From: Halomonas sp. CUBES01
GTDB lineage: Bacteria; Pseudomonadota; Gammaproteobacteria; Pseudomonadales; Halomonadaceae
Direction: 5' to 3'
Length of the DNA: 64,000 nt
Assembly (NCBI RefSeq): GCF_020991005.1
Contig: NZ_JAJLLW010000002.1
Span: forward strand, 248,001-312,000
The position numbers and the translations under genes are program-made. This document shows positions 18,200 through 26,265 of the stretch, one piece after another; the stretch's first letter is position 1, and every line of letters starts with the position of its first letter. The notes under the pieces were generated by a model. The model worked only from the letters and a program-made list of their open reading frames with translations. It was not told the DNA's origin and searched no databases.

Positions 18200-19081
18200 T
18201 TGGATTTTAAGAAGGTCATGCTAAAACAGGCTTTATTAATGCTTATTCTTTCTGTTTTCTCAATCTTTGCAGAAAGCGCTGAAAGATTTTCAATTGTCAC
18301 CTCTGACTGGGCCGCTGCTGAAACTCTTAGCATGCTAGGAGTGACGCCGATTGCTATTGCTCAGTTTCGAAACTACCAGGGGTGGACTGGAAACGAAATT
18401 ATAAGAGAGGAGAGTGGCATTGATATAGGTTTAAAGCCTATGCCTAATTTGGAGTTAATATCAAATTATGAGCCAGACTTCTTACTAGGGGATAATCCAA
18501 TTTTGCTACAGCATGTCTCAAAATTAGCGCCTACTATTGACACTTCACTTTATCCTTTTGAGCACTCCCCATGGGAGTCAGTTGTTGATTTTACTTGTGA
18601 AATTGCGGAACAACTTGATCTTCTTCCAGAAGCTGGAATTGTAACTGCACAAGCAAACAAACAGTTAGCCATCCTGAGAGATCAAATAAAAAACAAAGAA
18701 ACCCCTGTTGTTATTGCTCAATTCAGAGATGATCGCCATGCCTGGGTTTACGGGGAAAATAATATTTTGCATGGCGTTATTAATCAGTTAGGGTTAACCA
18801 ACGCGTGGGAGCCATCAGCAAGTGCTACAGGTCTTTCAGTCGTAACTATTGATGTGTTAGCTAGATTAGACGGTCATTTATTTATTATAGAGAGTCCTGC
18901 TTACAAAGAATGGATCCGTGAGCGCTTAGAAAGCAGTGACATCTGGCAAATTTTGATTAGCCAACGGGAAGGGGAAATCAGTTACATTCCTGGCAATTTT
19001 TGGGTTTTTGGCGCGATTCCCTCAGCCCTTCGCTTCGCCGAATCCTTGGTTGAGGCACTGAACGAGGATGCTGTGCCTTAG
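18200..19081 (+). CDS. Periplasmic ferric-siderophore binding protein (FhuD-like, cassette 2)
   Basis: A roughly 290-residue secreted FhuD-like protein. A signal peptide (KQALLMLILSVFSIFAESA) precedes FSIVTSDWAAAETLSMLGVTPIAIAQFRNYQGW. The C-terminal WVFGAIPSALRFAESLVEAL is shared with the cassette 1 protein. The frame opens with TTG 18200; ATG 18218 is a likely alternative start, though its AAGAAGG site sits close. The gene is strikingly AT-rich: 21 of 60 bases are G or C at 18241-18300. A terminator just upstream implies its own promoter or readthrough. Confidence 0.85.
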   Translation: MDFKKVMLKQALLMLILSVFSIFAESAERFSIVTSDWAAAETLSMLGVTPIAIAQFRNYQGWTGNEIIREESGIDIGLKPMPNLELISNYEPDFLLGDNPILLQHVSKLAPTIDTSLYPFEHSPWESVVDFTCEIAEQLDLLPEAGIVTAQANKQLAILRDQIKNKETPVVIAQFRDDRHAWVYGENNILHGVINQLGLTNAWEPSASATGLSVVTIDVLARLDGHLFIIESPAYKEWIRERLESSDIWQILISQREGEISYIPGNFWVFGAIPSALRFAESLVEALNEDAVP

Positions 19082-19258
19082 CCCACTGACTAATAGCATC
19101 GCTTAGTCAATATACGTTTATTCACTACTTTTGATGAATTCATTATAAGAAAAACTAATACCCCATTAGCAGGATGATTTTTAGTTATCAGTGCTGCCCG
19201 TTACCTTAATGCCAGGATTTATCAACACGACGCTAATTCTGACGCTGGGAGCTGGGCA

Positions 19259-19864
19259 ATGATGGAAAGTTATATCACCGGGCTGGTGGTGTGCGGCGGC
19301 ATTATCATGGCGATTGGCGCGCAAAACGCCTACATCCTGGGGCTGGCGATTCGTCGTGAGTACCACTGGTGGTCGGCAGGTCTATGTATGAGTGCGGATA
19401 TCATTCTGCTCACGGCGGGGATGTTTGGGGTGAGTGCTTTTCTGCTGACAATGCCCAGCGCTATGGAGGTCATGCGCTGGGTGGGTGTGGTGTTCTTAAG
19501 CTGGCTGGCGGCGCAGGCGTTGTTTAGAGCCGTTAGCGGGCGGCAGGGGCTGAACGCGGAAGCGGGCAAGGCGCGCAGTTTAACCAAAGTGATTTTCGCG
19601 ACCCTTGCCGTGACCGTGCTCAATCCTCAGGTGTATCTGGACACGCTTCTGCTGATACCCGCCATCGGCGCCCAGCAGAAGAGCGCCGGTGTGTTTGTGG
19701 CGGGGGCCTCTACCGCCTCCATACTCTGGTTTAGCCTGCTGGCCTGGGGTGGCGCGGCGCTCTCGCCTTGGCTTTCAAAGCCCATCGCGTGGCGCACTAT
19801 CGATGGTCTGATTGGCTTGATGATGGCTGGGATTGCCGTGCATCTCGCATTTAATGCCAGCTAG
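19259..19864 (+). CDS. LysE/ArgO-family amino-acid exporter
   Basis: A 201-residue inner-membrane exporter with six hydrophobic segments. The family start GLVVCGGIIMAIGAQNAYILGLAI is diagnostic for LysE/ArgO members, which export lysine or arginine. The motif VTVLNPQVYLDTLLLIPAIGAQ in the middle supports this. The start has a GGGAG site upstream. It faces the threonine aldolase gene tail to tail with a 3-base gap. Confidence 0.9.
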   Translation: MMESYITGLVVCGGIIMAIGAQNAYILGLAIRREYHWWSAGLCMSADIILLTAGMFGVSAFLLTMPSAMEVMRWVGVVFLSWLAAQALFRAVSGRQGLNAEAGKARSLTKVIFATLAVTVLNPQVYLDTLLLIPAIGAQQKSAGVFVAGASTASILWFSLLAWGGAALSPWLSKPIAWRTIDGLIGLMMAGIAVHLAFNAS

Positions 19865-19867
19865 TCA

Positions 19868-20875
19868 TCAATGGCGACTAAAATACGCCTCCATCACCGC
19901 GATAACCTTGTCGATATCTTCATCGCTGATATCGCGATGCGCGACGAGCCGCGTGGCGTAGAGTAGTTCAATCAAGATGCCGTGCTCTTTGAGCCAGGCG
20001 GAGAGCGGCTGAACGTGTTCGTCAGGAAAGTGCGCGAATACCATGTTAGTTGCCTGGGAGGTAATCTCGACGCCCGGCAACCTCGCCAGCCCTTCCGCGA
20101 GGCGTGCCGCGCGACGGTGGTCGTCGGCCAGGTCAGTCACATGATGATCCAGGGCATGCTGACAGGCCGCGGCGATAATGCCCGATTGGCGCATGCCGCC
20201 ACCCACCACTTTACGCCAGCGTCGGGCGCGGTCGATTAAGGCGTGTGAACCGACCAGTGCCGAGCCGATGGGCGTGCCAAGCCCCTTGGAGAAGCACAGC
20301 GAGACGCTATCAAACGGCAGGCAAAGCTGTTTGAGAGGGATGTCGCTCGCCACGACGGCGTTGAACAGGCGCGCCCCGTCCAGGTGTGTGGCCAGGCCAC
20401 GCTCCCGGGCCAGTTCGGTGGCTTTCAAGACGTAATCCGCTGGCAATACCTTGCCGCCGATAGTGTTTTCCAGTGCCAGCAGGCGAGTGCGGGCGAAGTG
20501 GAAATCATCGGCTTTGATCGCTTCGCCGATTTTCTCCAGGGGCAGGCTGCCGTCGGCGGCGTTTTCAATGGGTTGGGGTTGAATGCTGCCCAGTACGGCA
20601 GCGCCGCCGCCTTCCCATCGATAGGTGTGCGCGGACTGTCCTACGATATACTCGTCGCCTCGCTCGCAGTGGGCCATCAGTGCCGCTAGATTGCTTTGGG
20701 TACCGCTGGGAAACAGCAAGGCGGCATCCTTGCCGGTTTGCTCGGCAAGATGCTGCTGGAAGGCGTTCACCGTCGGGTCGTCGCCCCAAACGTCATCGCC
20801 CAGCGGTGCCGAGGTCATGGCCGCCAGCATTGCATCAGTGGGGCGTGTGACGGTATCGCTACGTAAGTCGATCAT
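19868..20875 (-). CDS. ltaE: Low-specificity L-threonine aldolase
   Basis: A 335-residue PLP enzyme that splits L-threonine or allo-threonine to glycine and acetaldehyde. The family start MIDLRSDTVTRPTDAM is evident. So are FPSGTQSNLAALMAH, HLDGARLFNA and the PLP-binding lysine at residue 197 in CFSKGLGTPIGSALVG. Length is normal for the family. The neighbour LysE is convergent, so there is no operon link. Confidence 0.95.
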   Translation of the reverse strand: MIDLRSDTVTRPTDAMLAAMTSAPLGDDVWGDDPTVNAFQQHLAEQTGKDAALLFPSGTQSNLAALMAHCERGDEYIVGQSAHTYRWEGGGAAVLGSIQPQPIENAADGSLPLEKIGEAIKADDFHFARTRLLALENTIGGKVLPADYVLKATELARERGLATHLDGARLFNAVVASDIPLKQLCLPFDSVSLCFSKGLGTPIGSALVGSHALIDRARRWRKVVGGGMRQSGIIAAACQHALDHHVTDLADDHRRAARLAEGLARLPGVEITSQATNMVFAHFPDEHVQPLSAWLKEHGILIELLYATRLVAHRDISDEDIDKVIAVMEAYFSRH

Positions 20876-21028
20876 GACATGTCCTGTTGAGAAAAATCCT
20901 GAGTAATGCTTGATAAGCTTCTATGTTTATCTCCATGCTTTTATCGTTCATAAACCCTATCCAGGGCAACCCGGCAAAGGCAATCAGCCCCCTTCGCTGC
21001 CTGACATCTCCGTGGGAGAACGGCCAAC

Positions 21029-21580
21029 ATGCAAGACACGCTGCATCTTCGGGCGCTGGAGCGCAGTGACCTGCGCTTTGTGCACGAGCTCAACAATAAT
21101 CAAAGCATCATGTCGTACTGGTTCGAGGAACCCTACGAATCCTTCGATGAGCTGGAAGAGCTTTACAATAAGCATATTCACGATAACGCCGAGCGCCGCT
21201 TTGTAGCCGAGGGGGCCAGCGCCAACCCCATTGGCCTGGTCGAGCTGATCGAGATAGATTACATCCACCGCAGCGCTGAGTTTCAGATCATCATCGCGCC
21301 GACCTATCAGGGAAAGGGGTTCGCGCGCACGCTGATCTACCAGGCACTGCACTACTCGTTCACCATTCTCAACCTGCACAAGGTATTCTTGATCGTGGCG
21401 GTAGAAAACGCCAAAGCCATTCATTTATATCAACAAAGCGGCTTTGTGGAGGAGGGGCATCTGGTTCAGGAGTTTTTCATCAATGGCCGTTACCGCGATG
21501 TGAAGCGCATGTATATCCTGCAGGATAATTTTCTGGCGACCTTGGCCGACACCGAACACTCGGAGCTCGCCGGGCTATAA
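21029..21580 (+). CDS. speG: Spermidine N1-acetyltransferase
   Basis: A 183-residue GNAT acetyltransferase. It has [35 protein letters not shown] and the acetyl-CoA loop [17 protein letters not shown], then [30 protein letters not shown], all matching SpeG. It acetylates spermidine and spermine to limit polyamine toxicity. Its transcript ends at the hairpin at 21594-21615, shared with the convergent micro-gene. Confidence 0.93.
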   Translation: MQDTLHLRALERSDLRFVHELNNNQSIMSYWFEEPYESFDELEELYNKHIHDNAERRFVAEGASANPIGLVELIEIDYIHRSAEFQIIIAPTYQGKGFARTLIYQALHYSFTILNLHKVFLIVAVENAKAIHLYQQSGFVEEGHLVQEFFINGRYRDVKRMYILQDNFLATLADTEHSELAGL

Positions 21581-21593
21581 AAGGGCGATAAAA

Positions 21594-21615
21594 AAACGCC
21601 TCGAAAGAGGCGTTT
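21594..21615. terminator. Bidirectional terminator between speG and the 38-codon gene
   Basis: Perfect arms AAACGCCTC (21594-21602) and GAGGCGTTT (21607-21615) enclose a GAAA loop. An A-run precedes it, which gives a strong U-tract for the minus-strand transcript. The plus-strand tail is shorter. Confidence 0.9.
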
Positions 21616-21634
21616 ATGGCACTGTTTGCGGTTT

Positions 21635-21751
21635 CTAGCGAAGGTAGGCCGCAATGGCGTCGAATGCGGCGCGCTGTTGCTCGGCGCGTGCTGCCCATAC
21701 GTCGAGCACGTCAACGTCGGCGGCACGGCCCTGGCTGAATGATAACGACAT
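21635..21751 (-). CDS. Unrecognised small protein, 38 residues (micro-gene A)
   Basis: I do not recognise this protein. It begins MSLSFSQGRAADVDVLDVW and ends AAFDAIAAYLR. It has a strong ribosome site, AGGAG, eight bases before ATG, and a strong terminator just after the stop. A TATAAA element lies at 21785-21790 on the same strand. It is paralogous to the 45-residue protein at 22008-22145: after the shared VL-x2-W, 10 of the next 17 residues are identical. The conserved part could form one amphipathic helix. No signal peptide or membrane segment is present. Confidence 0.75.
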   Translation of the reverse strand: MSLSFSQGRAADVDVLDVWAARAEQQRAAFDAIAAYLR

Positions 21752-21963
21752 GGCGTCAACTCCTGGTGGGGAATGGAAACGGGTTTTATAGGGCAACCGC
21801 TTTGCTGCTAAGCAATATTGTTAGCGAGGAAACGATATTAGGCGGTTTTTCACCATCAAGCTAGTGCTTAAGAAGTAGTCTTTTGGATGACATTTGTAAG
21901 CTTAGGCTTACAAATTGGCGTTAAAACGCCTATGTGACTGAGTGAAAGAGGCTTTCTAACCAT

Positions 21964-21990
21964 GAAAAAGCCGAGCAACGGCCCGGCTTC
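21964..21990 (-). terminator. Terminator of micro-gene B
   Basis: Arms AGCCGAGC (21969-21976) and GCCCGGCT (21981-21988) pair with one wobble around a four-base loop. On the minus strand the stem is followed by TTTTTC, as in an intrinsic terminator. Confidence 0.8.
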
Positions 21991-22007
21991 GGTGACAATC
22001 ATTTCGT

Positions 22008-22145
22008 CTAACGAGATAAGCAATATGTCAGTGACTCACAGTACGCCGCAAGGGCGTCGCTCGCGGCGCGCTGCCAGTACGCTTGTTGCGTCCAGGCGTT
22101 AAGCACTTCGCTATTTCGTGTCGAGGATACATTGGATGAAGACAT
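22008..22145 (-). CDS. Unrecognised small protein, 45 residues (micro-gene B)
   Basis: I do not recognise this protein. It begins MSSSNVSSTRNSEVLNAW, continues QRAASDALAAYCESL, and shares its core with micro-gene A. The ribosome site AGGAGG lies eight bases before ATG. The leader CCCACTAGGAG resembles CCCACCAGGAG of micro-gene A. It has its own extended -10 promoter and its own terminator. A longer in-frame start at 22253 has no ribosome site and would include the promoter, so it is rejected. Confidence 0.75.
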   Translation of the reverse strand: MSSSNVSSTRNSEVLNAWTQQAYWQRAASDALAAYCESLTYCLSR

Positions 22146-22177
22146 GTGCGTGGCCCTCCTAGTGGGACTACGCAATG

Positions 22178-22207
22178 AGTATAGCAGTTTTTGTTGCAGT
22201 GCAGCAA
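22178..22207 (-). promoter_or_regulatory. Extended -10 promoter of micro-gene B
   Basis: On the minus strand TGCTATACT (22178-22186) is an extended -10 element, with TTGCTG 18 bases upstream (22202-22207). Transcription would start about 25 bases before the ribosome site. Confidence 0.65.
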
Positions 22208-22361
22208 AATGCCTTGTATGGCGCAACTGGATCACAATGGCATCGCAGGGCATACCGTGGGTCAGCGAGCTTTAGCATGAACCCGTGATGGCGCAAGCGT
22301 GTTGTCCATGCCGATGATTCCGTAGTTAATTCATCAGTAACGTCCAGGAGGGAGTAAACCA

Positions 22362-23123
22362 ATGCGCTTGCGCGTTTTATCGGATCTGCATTTGGAGTTT
22401 TTTAACGGCGAGCGTGATTTACCGGACGTGGCGGCCGATGTCGTTATCCTTGCGGGGGATATTCATCGTCAGGTCGAGGGGCTGGCCTGGGCGCGTCAGC
22501 GCTTTCCCGCCACGCGGATCATTTACGTGCCCGGCAACCATGAATTTTATGGCACCTGCATGCCGCTGTGCCGTGAGGCGCTGGCTGCAAAGGCCGATCA
22601 GCACGACATCGAGCTTCTGGATAACCGCTACATAACCCTTGCTGGGGTGCGTTTCTATGGCACCACGCTGTGGACCGATTTTGCGCTTTACGCTGATAAC
22701 CCAGCTCACAACCCGCGAGAAACTGTGACGAAAGCGAAACGCTATATGCCGGATTTTCGCATTGTCGAATCTTCCCCCGGCATCACCCTGACCCCTGAGG
22801 CCAGTAGCGATCTGCACCAAGACGCTTTGCATTGGCTATCGGAGGCGCTTGCCGAACCGTTTGAGGGCCCCAAGGTGGTGATCAGCCACCATGCGCCAAT
22901 GCGTGACTGCATTCCCGATCAGTACAAGGGCGATGCACTATCGCCCGCCTTTGCCTCGCATTTACCGCAGTTGATGGGTCACATGGACCTGTGGATTCAT
23001 GGTCATGTCCATGAGCCGGTTGATCACTATCACCTAGGTACCCGAGTGGTGGCAAACCCCGGCGGCTACCCCGAGGAATTTGTACCACCGTTGTTTGAGC
23101 CTAGCCTGGTGATCGACGTCTAG
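22362..23123 (+). CDS. Calcineurin-type metallophosphoesterase
   Basis: A 253-residue phosphoesterase with the metal-binding motifs in order: LSDLHLEF (residues 6-13), LAGDIH, VPGNHEFY, ISHHAP and GHVHEPVDH. The two-metal active site is complete. The substrate is unknown; related proteins act on nucleotides or phosphodiesters. A strong ribosome site (CAGGAGGG) precedes ATG 22362. It ends with GGYPEEFVPPLFEPSLVIDV, common in this subfamily. Confidence 0.9.
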   Translation: MRLRVLSDLHLEFFNGERDLPDVAADVVILAGDIHRQVEGLAWARQRFPATRIIYVPGNHEFYGTCMPLCREALAAKADQHDIELLDNRYITLAGVRFYGTTLWTDFALYADNPAHNPRETVTKAKRYMPDFRIVESSPGITLTPEASSDLHQDALHWLSEALAEPFEGPKVVISHHAPMRDCIPDQYKGDALSPAFASHLPQLMGHMDLWIHGHVHEPVDHYHLGTRVVANPGGYPEEFVPPLFEPSLVIDV

Positions 23124-23283
23124 GGTCCTGAGCCGTGAGCTTTGAATTTACCTTCCATCCCCCGTCATTGGTTTGGGGGGCGCGCTAAAAACTGACTAGA
23201 CTCGGGTGAGGGCACAAGTAGGCAGCCCACGCAGCGGGGCAAGGCACTTCCCGCCGTCGTCAAGAAACCTGGAGAGCATGGCC

Positions 23284-24771
23284 ATGGAAATCCTCGAATC
23301 GATATTAGGCCCGCTGCGTGATGGACTTTATGCCGTCATGATGCCGGTCAGTGACTTTATCTGGAGCTATATCCTGGTGTATCTGCTGCTGGGCGCGGGT
23401 GTGTGGTTCACGATTATTACCCGTGGCATGCAGTTTCGCCTGTTCGGTCACATGGCCCGGGTCACGGTAACGGCCCGCGGTGCTGGCGAAGGTGTTAGCG
23501 GCTTCCAGGCATTTGCGACATCGATGGCTGCCCGTGTCGGCACGGGTAACCTGGCGGGGGTGGCGCTGGCGCTTTGGATCGGCGGCCCGGGGGCGATTTT
23601 CTGGATGTGGGTGACGGCGCTGGTGGGCTTTGCGACCGCTTTCATCGAATCCACGCTGGCCCAGGTCTACAAGCATCGCAATGAAGACGGTGTGTTTCGC
23701 GGCGGGCCTGCCTACTACATTGAACGTTGCCTGGGATGGCGCTGGCTGGGCTCGTTGTTCGCGGTGTTTCTGATTATTGCTTACGGCCTGGCCTTTAACG
23801 CTGCGCAATCCAACACCATTGCCCAAGGGATGAACGGTGCCTTTGGTATTCCCAATTGGCTATCCGGTGTGGTGATTGCCATCCTGGCGGGCTTGGTCAT
23901 TTATGGCGGGCTCAAGTCCGTTGCGCGTACCGCCGAAAAAATCGTCCCCGTCATGGCGATTGCCTACCTGCTGGTGGCGCTGTGGATTCTAATTGCCAAT
24001 ATCTCCGCCGTGCCAGATATGCTTTCGCTGATTGTGATGAGCGCCTTCGGGCTGGGGCCAGCCGTGGGTGGTGCCGCTGGCTATGCCATCAAGGCAGCGA
24101 TGGAAAACGGCATCAAGCGCGGGCTGTTTTCCAACGAGGCCGGTATGGGGTCGACACCCAACGCTGCCGCCCAGGCGACGGTTAAACACCCGGCCGCTCA
24201 GGGACTGGTGCAGTCATTCGGGGTGTTTGTGGATACCATCGTGATCTGTAGCTGTACGGCGGTCGTGATATTGCTTTCCGGCGTATATGAGCGGCTGCTG
24301 TCTGAGTCAGCGGGGGATAGCATCGAAGGCATTCAGCTGACCCAAGACGCCATGGTCGATCACCTGGGCGGCTTTGGGGAAATCTTTATCGCCCTGGCAA
24401 TCTTCTTCTTCGCCTTCACCTCGATTCTGGCCAACTTCTCGTTTTCGTCGGTGAATATCGAGTATCTATTCCGCCGTCATGCAAAAAAAGCGGTCAATGT
24501 CTTTAAAGTCATTATCATCGCCATGGTGCTCATCGGGTCGGTGGCTGAACTTAGCGTGGTATGGGACTTTGCCGACCTAGCGATGGGACTGATGGCCACC
24601 ACCAACCTCTTCGCGATCCTGATCATGGGGCCCATCGCCGTGTCGGTGCTCAAGGACTATGAGCGCCAGCGCCGGGATGGCATCAAGGAGCCACGCTTTG
24701 ACCCAGCAGTTCTCAAACGCCCTGAGCTGGTCGATGACGATGTATGGCCGGTGAAAGAGACAAAGTCCTGA
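23284..24771 (+). CDS. Sodium:alanine/glycine symporter (AGCS family)
   Basis: An inner-membrane carrier of about 495 residues that couples alanine or glycine uptake to sodium. It shows GVSGFQAFATSMAARVGTGNLAGVALAL, the AGCS signature region, and SNEAGMGSTPNAAAQATVKHPAAQGLVQSFGVFVDT in the middle, with about ten hydrophobic helices. ATG 23284 is best spaced from the GGAGAG site; ATG 23278 is possible, and the longer frame from 23206 lacks support. It is convergent with the CDF gene, with a shared terminator. Confidence 0.92.
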   Translation: MEILESILGPLRDGLYAVMMPVSDFIWSYILVYLLLGAGVWFTIITRGMQFRLFGHMARVTVTARGAGEGVSGFQAFATSMAARVGTGNLAGVALALWIGGPGAIFWMWVTALVGFATAFIESTLAQVYKHRNEDGVFRGGPAYYIERCLGWRWLGSLFAVFLIIAYGLAFNAAQSNTIAQGMNGAFGIPNWLSGVVIAILAGLVIYGGLKSVARTAEKIVPVMAIAYLLVALWILIANISAVPDMLSLIVMSAFGLGPAVGGAAGYAIKAAMENGIKRGLFSNEAGMGSTPNAAAQATVKHPAAQGLVQSFGVFVDTIVICSCTAVVILLSGVYERLLSESAGDSIEGIQLTQDAMVDHLGGFGEIFIALAIFFFAFTSILANFSFSSVNIEYLFRRHAKKAVNVFKVIIIAMVLIGSVAELSVVWDFADLAMGLMATTNLFAILIMGPIAVSVLKDYERQRRDGIKEPRFDPAVLKRPELVDDDVWPVKETKS

Positions 24772-24801
24772 CCATAAAAGGGAAAAACAATCAGCATACA
24801 T

Positions 24802-24822
24802 CAGGGCGGCTAGGCCGCCCTG
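24802..24822. terminator. Terminator between AGCS and CDF genes
   Basis: Perfect arms CAGGGCGGC (24802-24810) and GCCGCCCTG (24814-24822) surround a TAG loop and are followed by TTTAA. The hairpin serves two convergent genes. Confidence 0.85.
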
Positions 24823-24823
24823 T

Positions 24824-25756
24824 TTAATGATGGGGTTCAACCAACAGCCCGCAGGAGGGCGCCGCCCAGCGGGTGTCGGCGGTGAATACCACATCGCAGA
24901 CCACGGGCGAATAGTAACGTCTTACCTCTTCATCGACTTGTGCCCGCAGCTTGTCCTGGTCGGCAATGGAAACATCAGGAGTGGCGGGCAATACCACATG
25001 CACGATGACATACAGCAGGCGGCCGGGGCGCACCATGCGAACGCGTACTTCGTGAGTGTCGATGTCTGCCAGTGCGCGCCCAACAGCTTGGTGGACCGGC
25101 TCCGCAAGGGCATCTTCTGGCGTTTTGTTGAGCAACTCCCTCAATGCCTGTGAGGCCATGCGCACCGGCACCCCCAGGCACAAGACGACAACGGCAATGA
25201 CCAGCAGCGGGTCGATATAGGTGAGCACGCTTTGCCACTGCAGTTTTTCAAAAACAAGCACCAGGCAAAAGGCAGCCAGAACCGCCGCTGAAATCACGCT
25301 GTTGACGACCCAGTTCGCCTTGTCGGCTTCTACCAGTGGGCTGCTGACCGAGCGCAGACTGCGGTGCATGACCCAGGCCGTCAGCGAGCACGCGGCGGTG
25401 GCGAACAGGGCGTAGGCGATGGCGATACCAGCCGCAATGGCGCGTCCGCCCGTCAGCAATGCCGCAATGGCATCGACCAGGGCGAATATCGACACGCCAA
25501 AGATCAACAGTCCCTTGCACAGGTTCACCAGCGATTCGAAGTAACTGTAGCCGAACGGGTACGATTCGCTATCCGGGCGGCTGGCAAGGCGACTGACCTT
25601 GATGGTGACCAGCGCAACACCGAAATAGATCAGGTTGAAGAGTCCATCCAGCAGAATCGCCTGGGAATTGGATGCCAGCGTGGCGGCAATGCCCGCACAG
25701 CCGATCAGCAACGCCATGAAGGCGGAAAAAGCTAAGGTATGAGACTCGGTTTTCAT
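24824..25756 (-). CDS. CDF-family cation efflux protein
   Basis: A 310-residue cation diffusion facilitator with about six membrane helices, then a cytoplasmic C-terminal domain. Helix 2 carries a metal-site Asp in LLDGLFNLIYFG, and helix 5 shows VEADKANWVVNSVISA. In place of the usual HxxxD on both helices it has D-x2-(F)N and D-x-(A)N, so the metal is not predictable. The C-terminal stretch is rich in acidic residues (VDEEVRRYYSP). It sits downstream of nirBD but probably has its own transcription. Confidence 0.85.
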   Translation of the reverse strand: MKTESHTLAFSAFMALLIGCAGIAATLASNSQAILLDGLFNLIYFGVALVTIKVSRLASRPDSESYPFGYSYFESLVNLCKGLLIFGVSIFALVDAIAALLTGGRAIAAGIAIAYALFATAACSLTAWVMHRSLRSVSSPLVEADKANWVVNSVISAAVLAAFCLVLVFEKLQWQSVLTYIDPLLVIAVVVLCLGVPVRMASQALRELLNKTPEDALAEPVHQAVGRALADIDTHEVRVRMVRPGRLLYVIVHVVLPATPDVSIADQDKLRAQVDEEVRRYYSPVVCDVVFTADTRWAAPSCGLLVEPHH

Positions 25757-25814
25757 GGCGCCACTGCCCTGTGAGCTTGATAAAAGCGACAGTATAACAG
25801 CAGCGCATGTTAGC

Positions 25815-25834
25815 GAGGGGTGGCGCTACCCCTC
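25815..25834 (-). terminator. Hairpin at the nirD stop
   Basis: Perfect 7-base arms GAGGGGT and ACCCCTC flank a 6-base loop and overlap the end of nirD. No T-run follows on the minus strand, so it may stabilise or weakly terminate the nir transcript. Confidence 0.4.
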
Positions 25835-26218
25835 AATCCACACCTCATCGCCTTTAAATTCGACCTTCCAGGTCCGCAGTTTGACGTCTTCATCTTCCAA
25901 ACACTGGCCATCTTCCAGGCGGAAGTGCTGTTTGTAGATGGGCGAGGCGACCACCGGGGCGCCTTTTAAATCGCCGACAATGCCCCGGGCAATGACGTTG
26001 GCGTTGGAGAACGGGTCGTGGTGGTCGAGGGCGTAAAGCTCGTTGCCATGGCCGGGTAAATAGAAGATGGCCACCTGGGCCGGGGGCTCCACATTATCCA
26101 GCCAGGCGGCCACCCCGGAAAATTCCACCAGGTCGGCCTTGTTGCAGACTTTTTGCCAGGTCTTGCTGTTTTCAACACTCACGGTATCCATCTCTTTTTT
26201 CATTGCCGTTGCGGTCAT
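25826..26218 (-). CDS. nirD: Nitrite reductase small subunit NirD
   Basis: A 130-residue Rieske-like small subunit of assimilatory NADH-nitrite reductase. The pattern WQKVCNKADLVEFSGVAAWL, ELYALDHHDPFSNANVIARGIVGD and PIYKQHFRLEDGQCLEDED is characteristic. As in other NirD proteins the Rieske cluster ligands are not all kept (DHHDPF in place of CxH), so no cluster is expected. It follows nirB by 47 bases in the same operon. Confidence 0.95.
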   Translation of the reverse strand: MTATAMKKEMDTVSVENSKTWQKVCNKADLVEFSGVAAWLDNVEPPAQVAIFYLPGHGNELYALDHHDPFSNANVIARGIVGDLKGAPVVASPIYKQHFRLEDGQCLEDEDVKLRTWKVEFKGDEVWIEG

Positions 26219-26265
26219 GGGATGCCTCGTCGTTTGATCATTGTTTATTCAGTGAAAAGCGTCGC

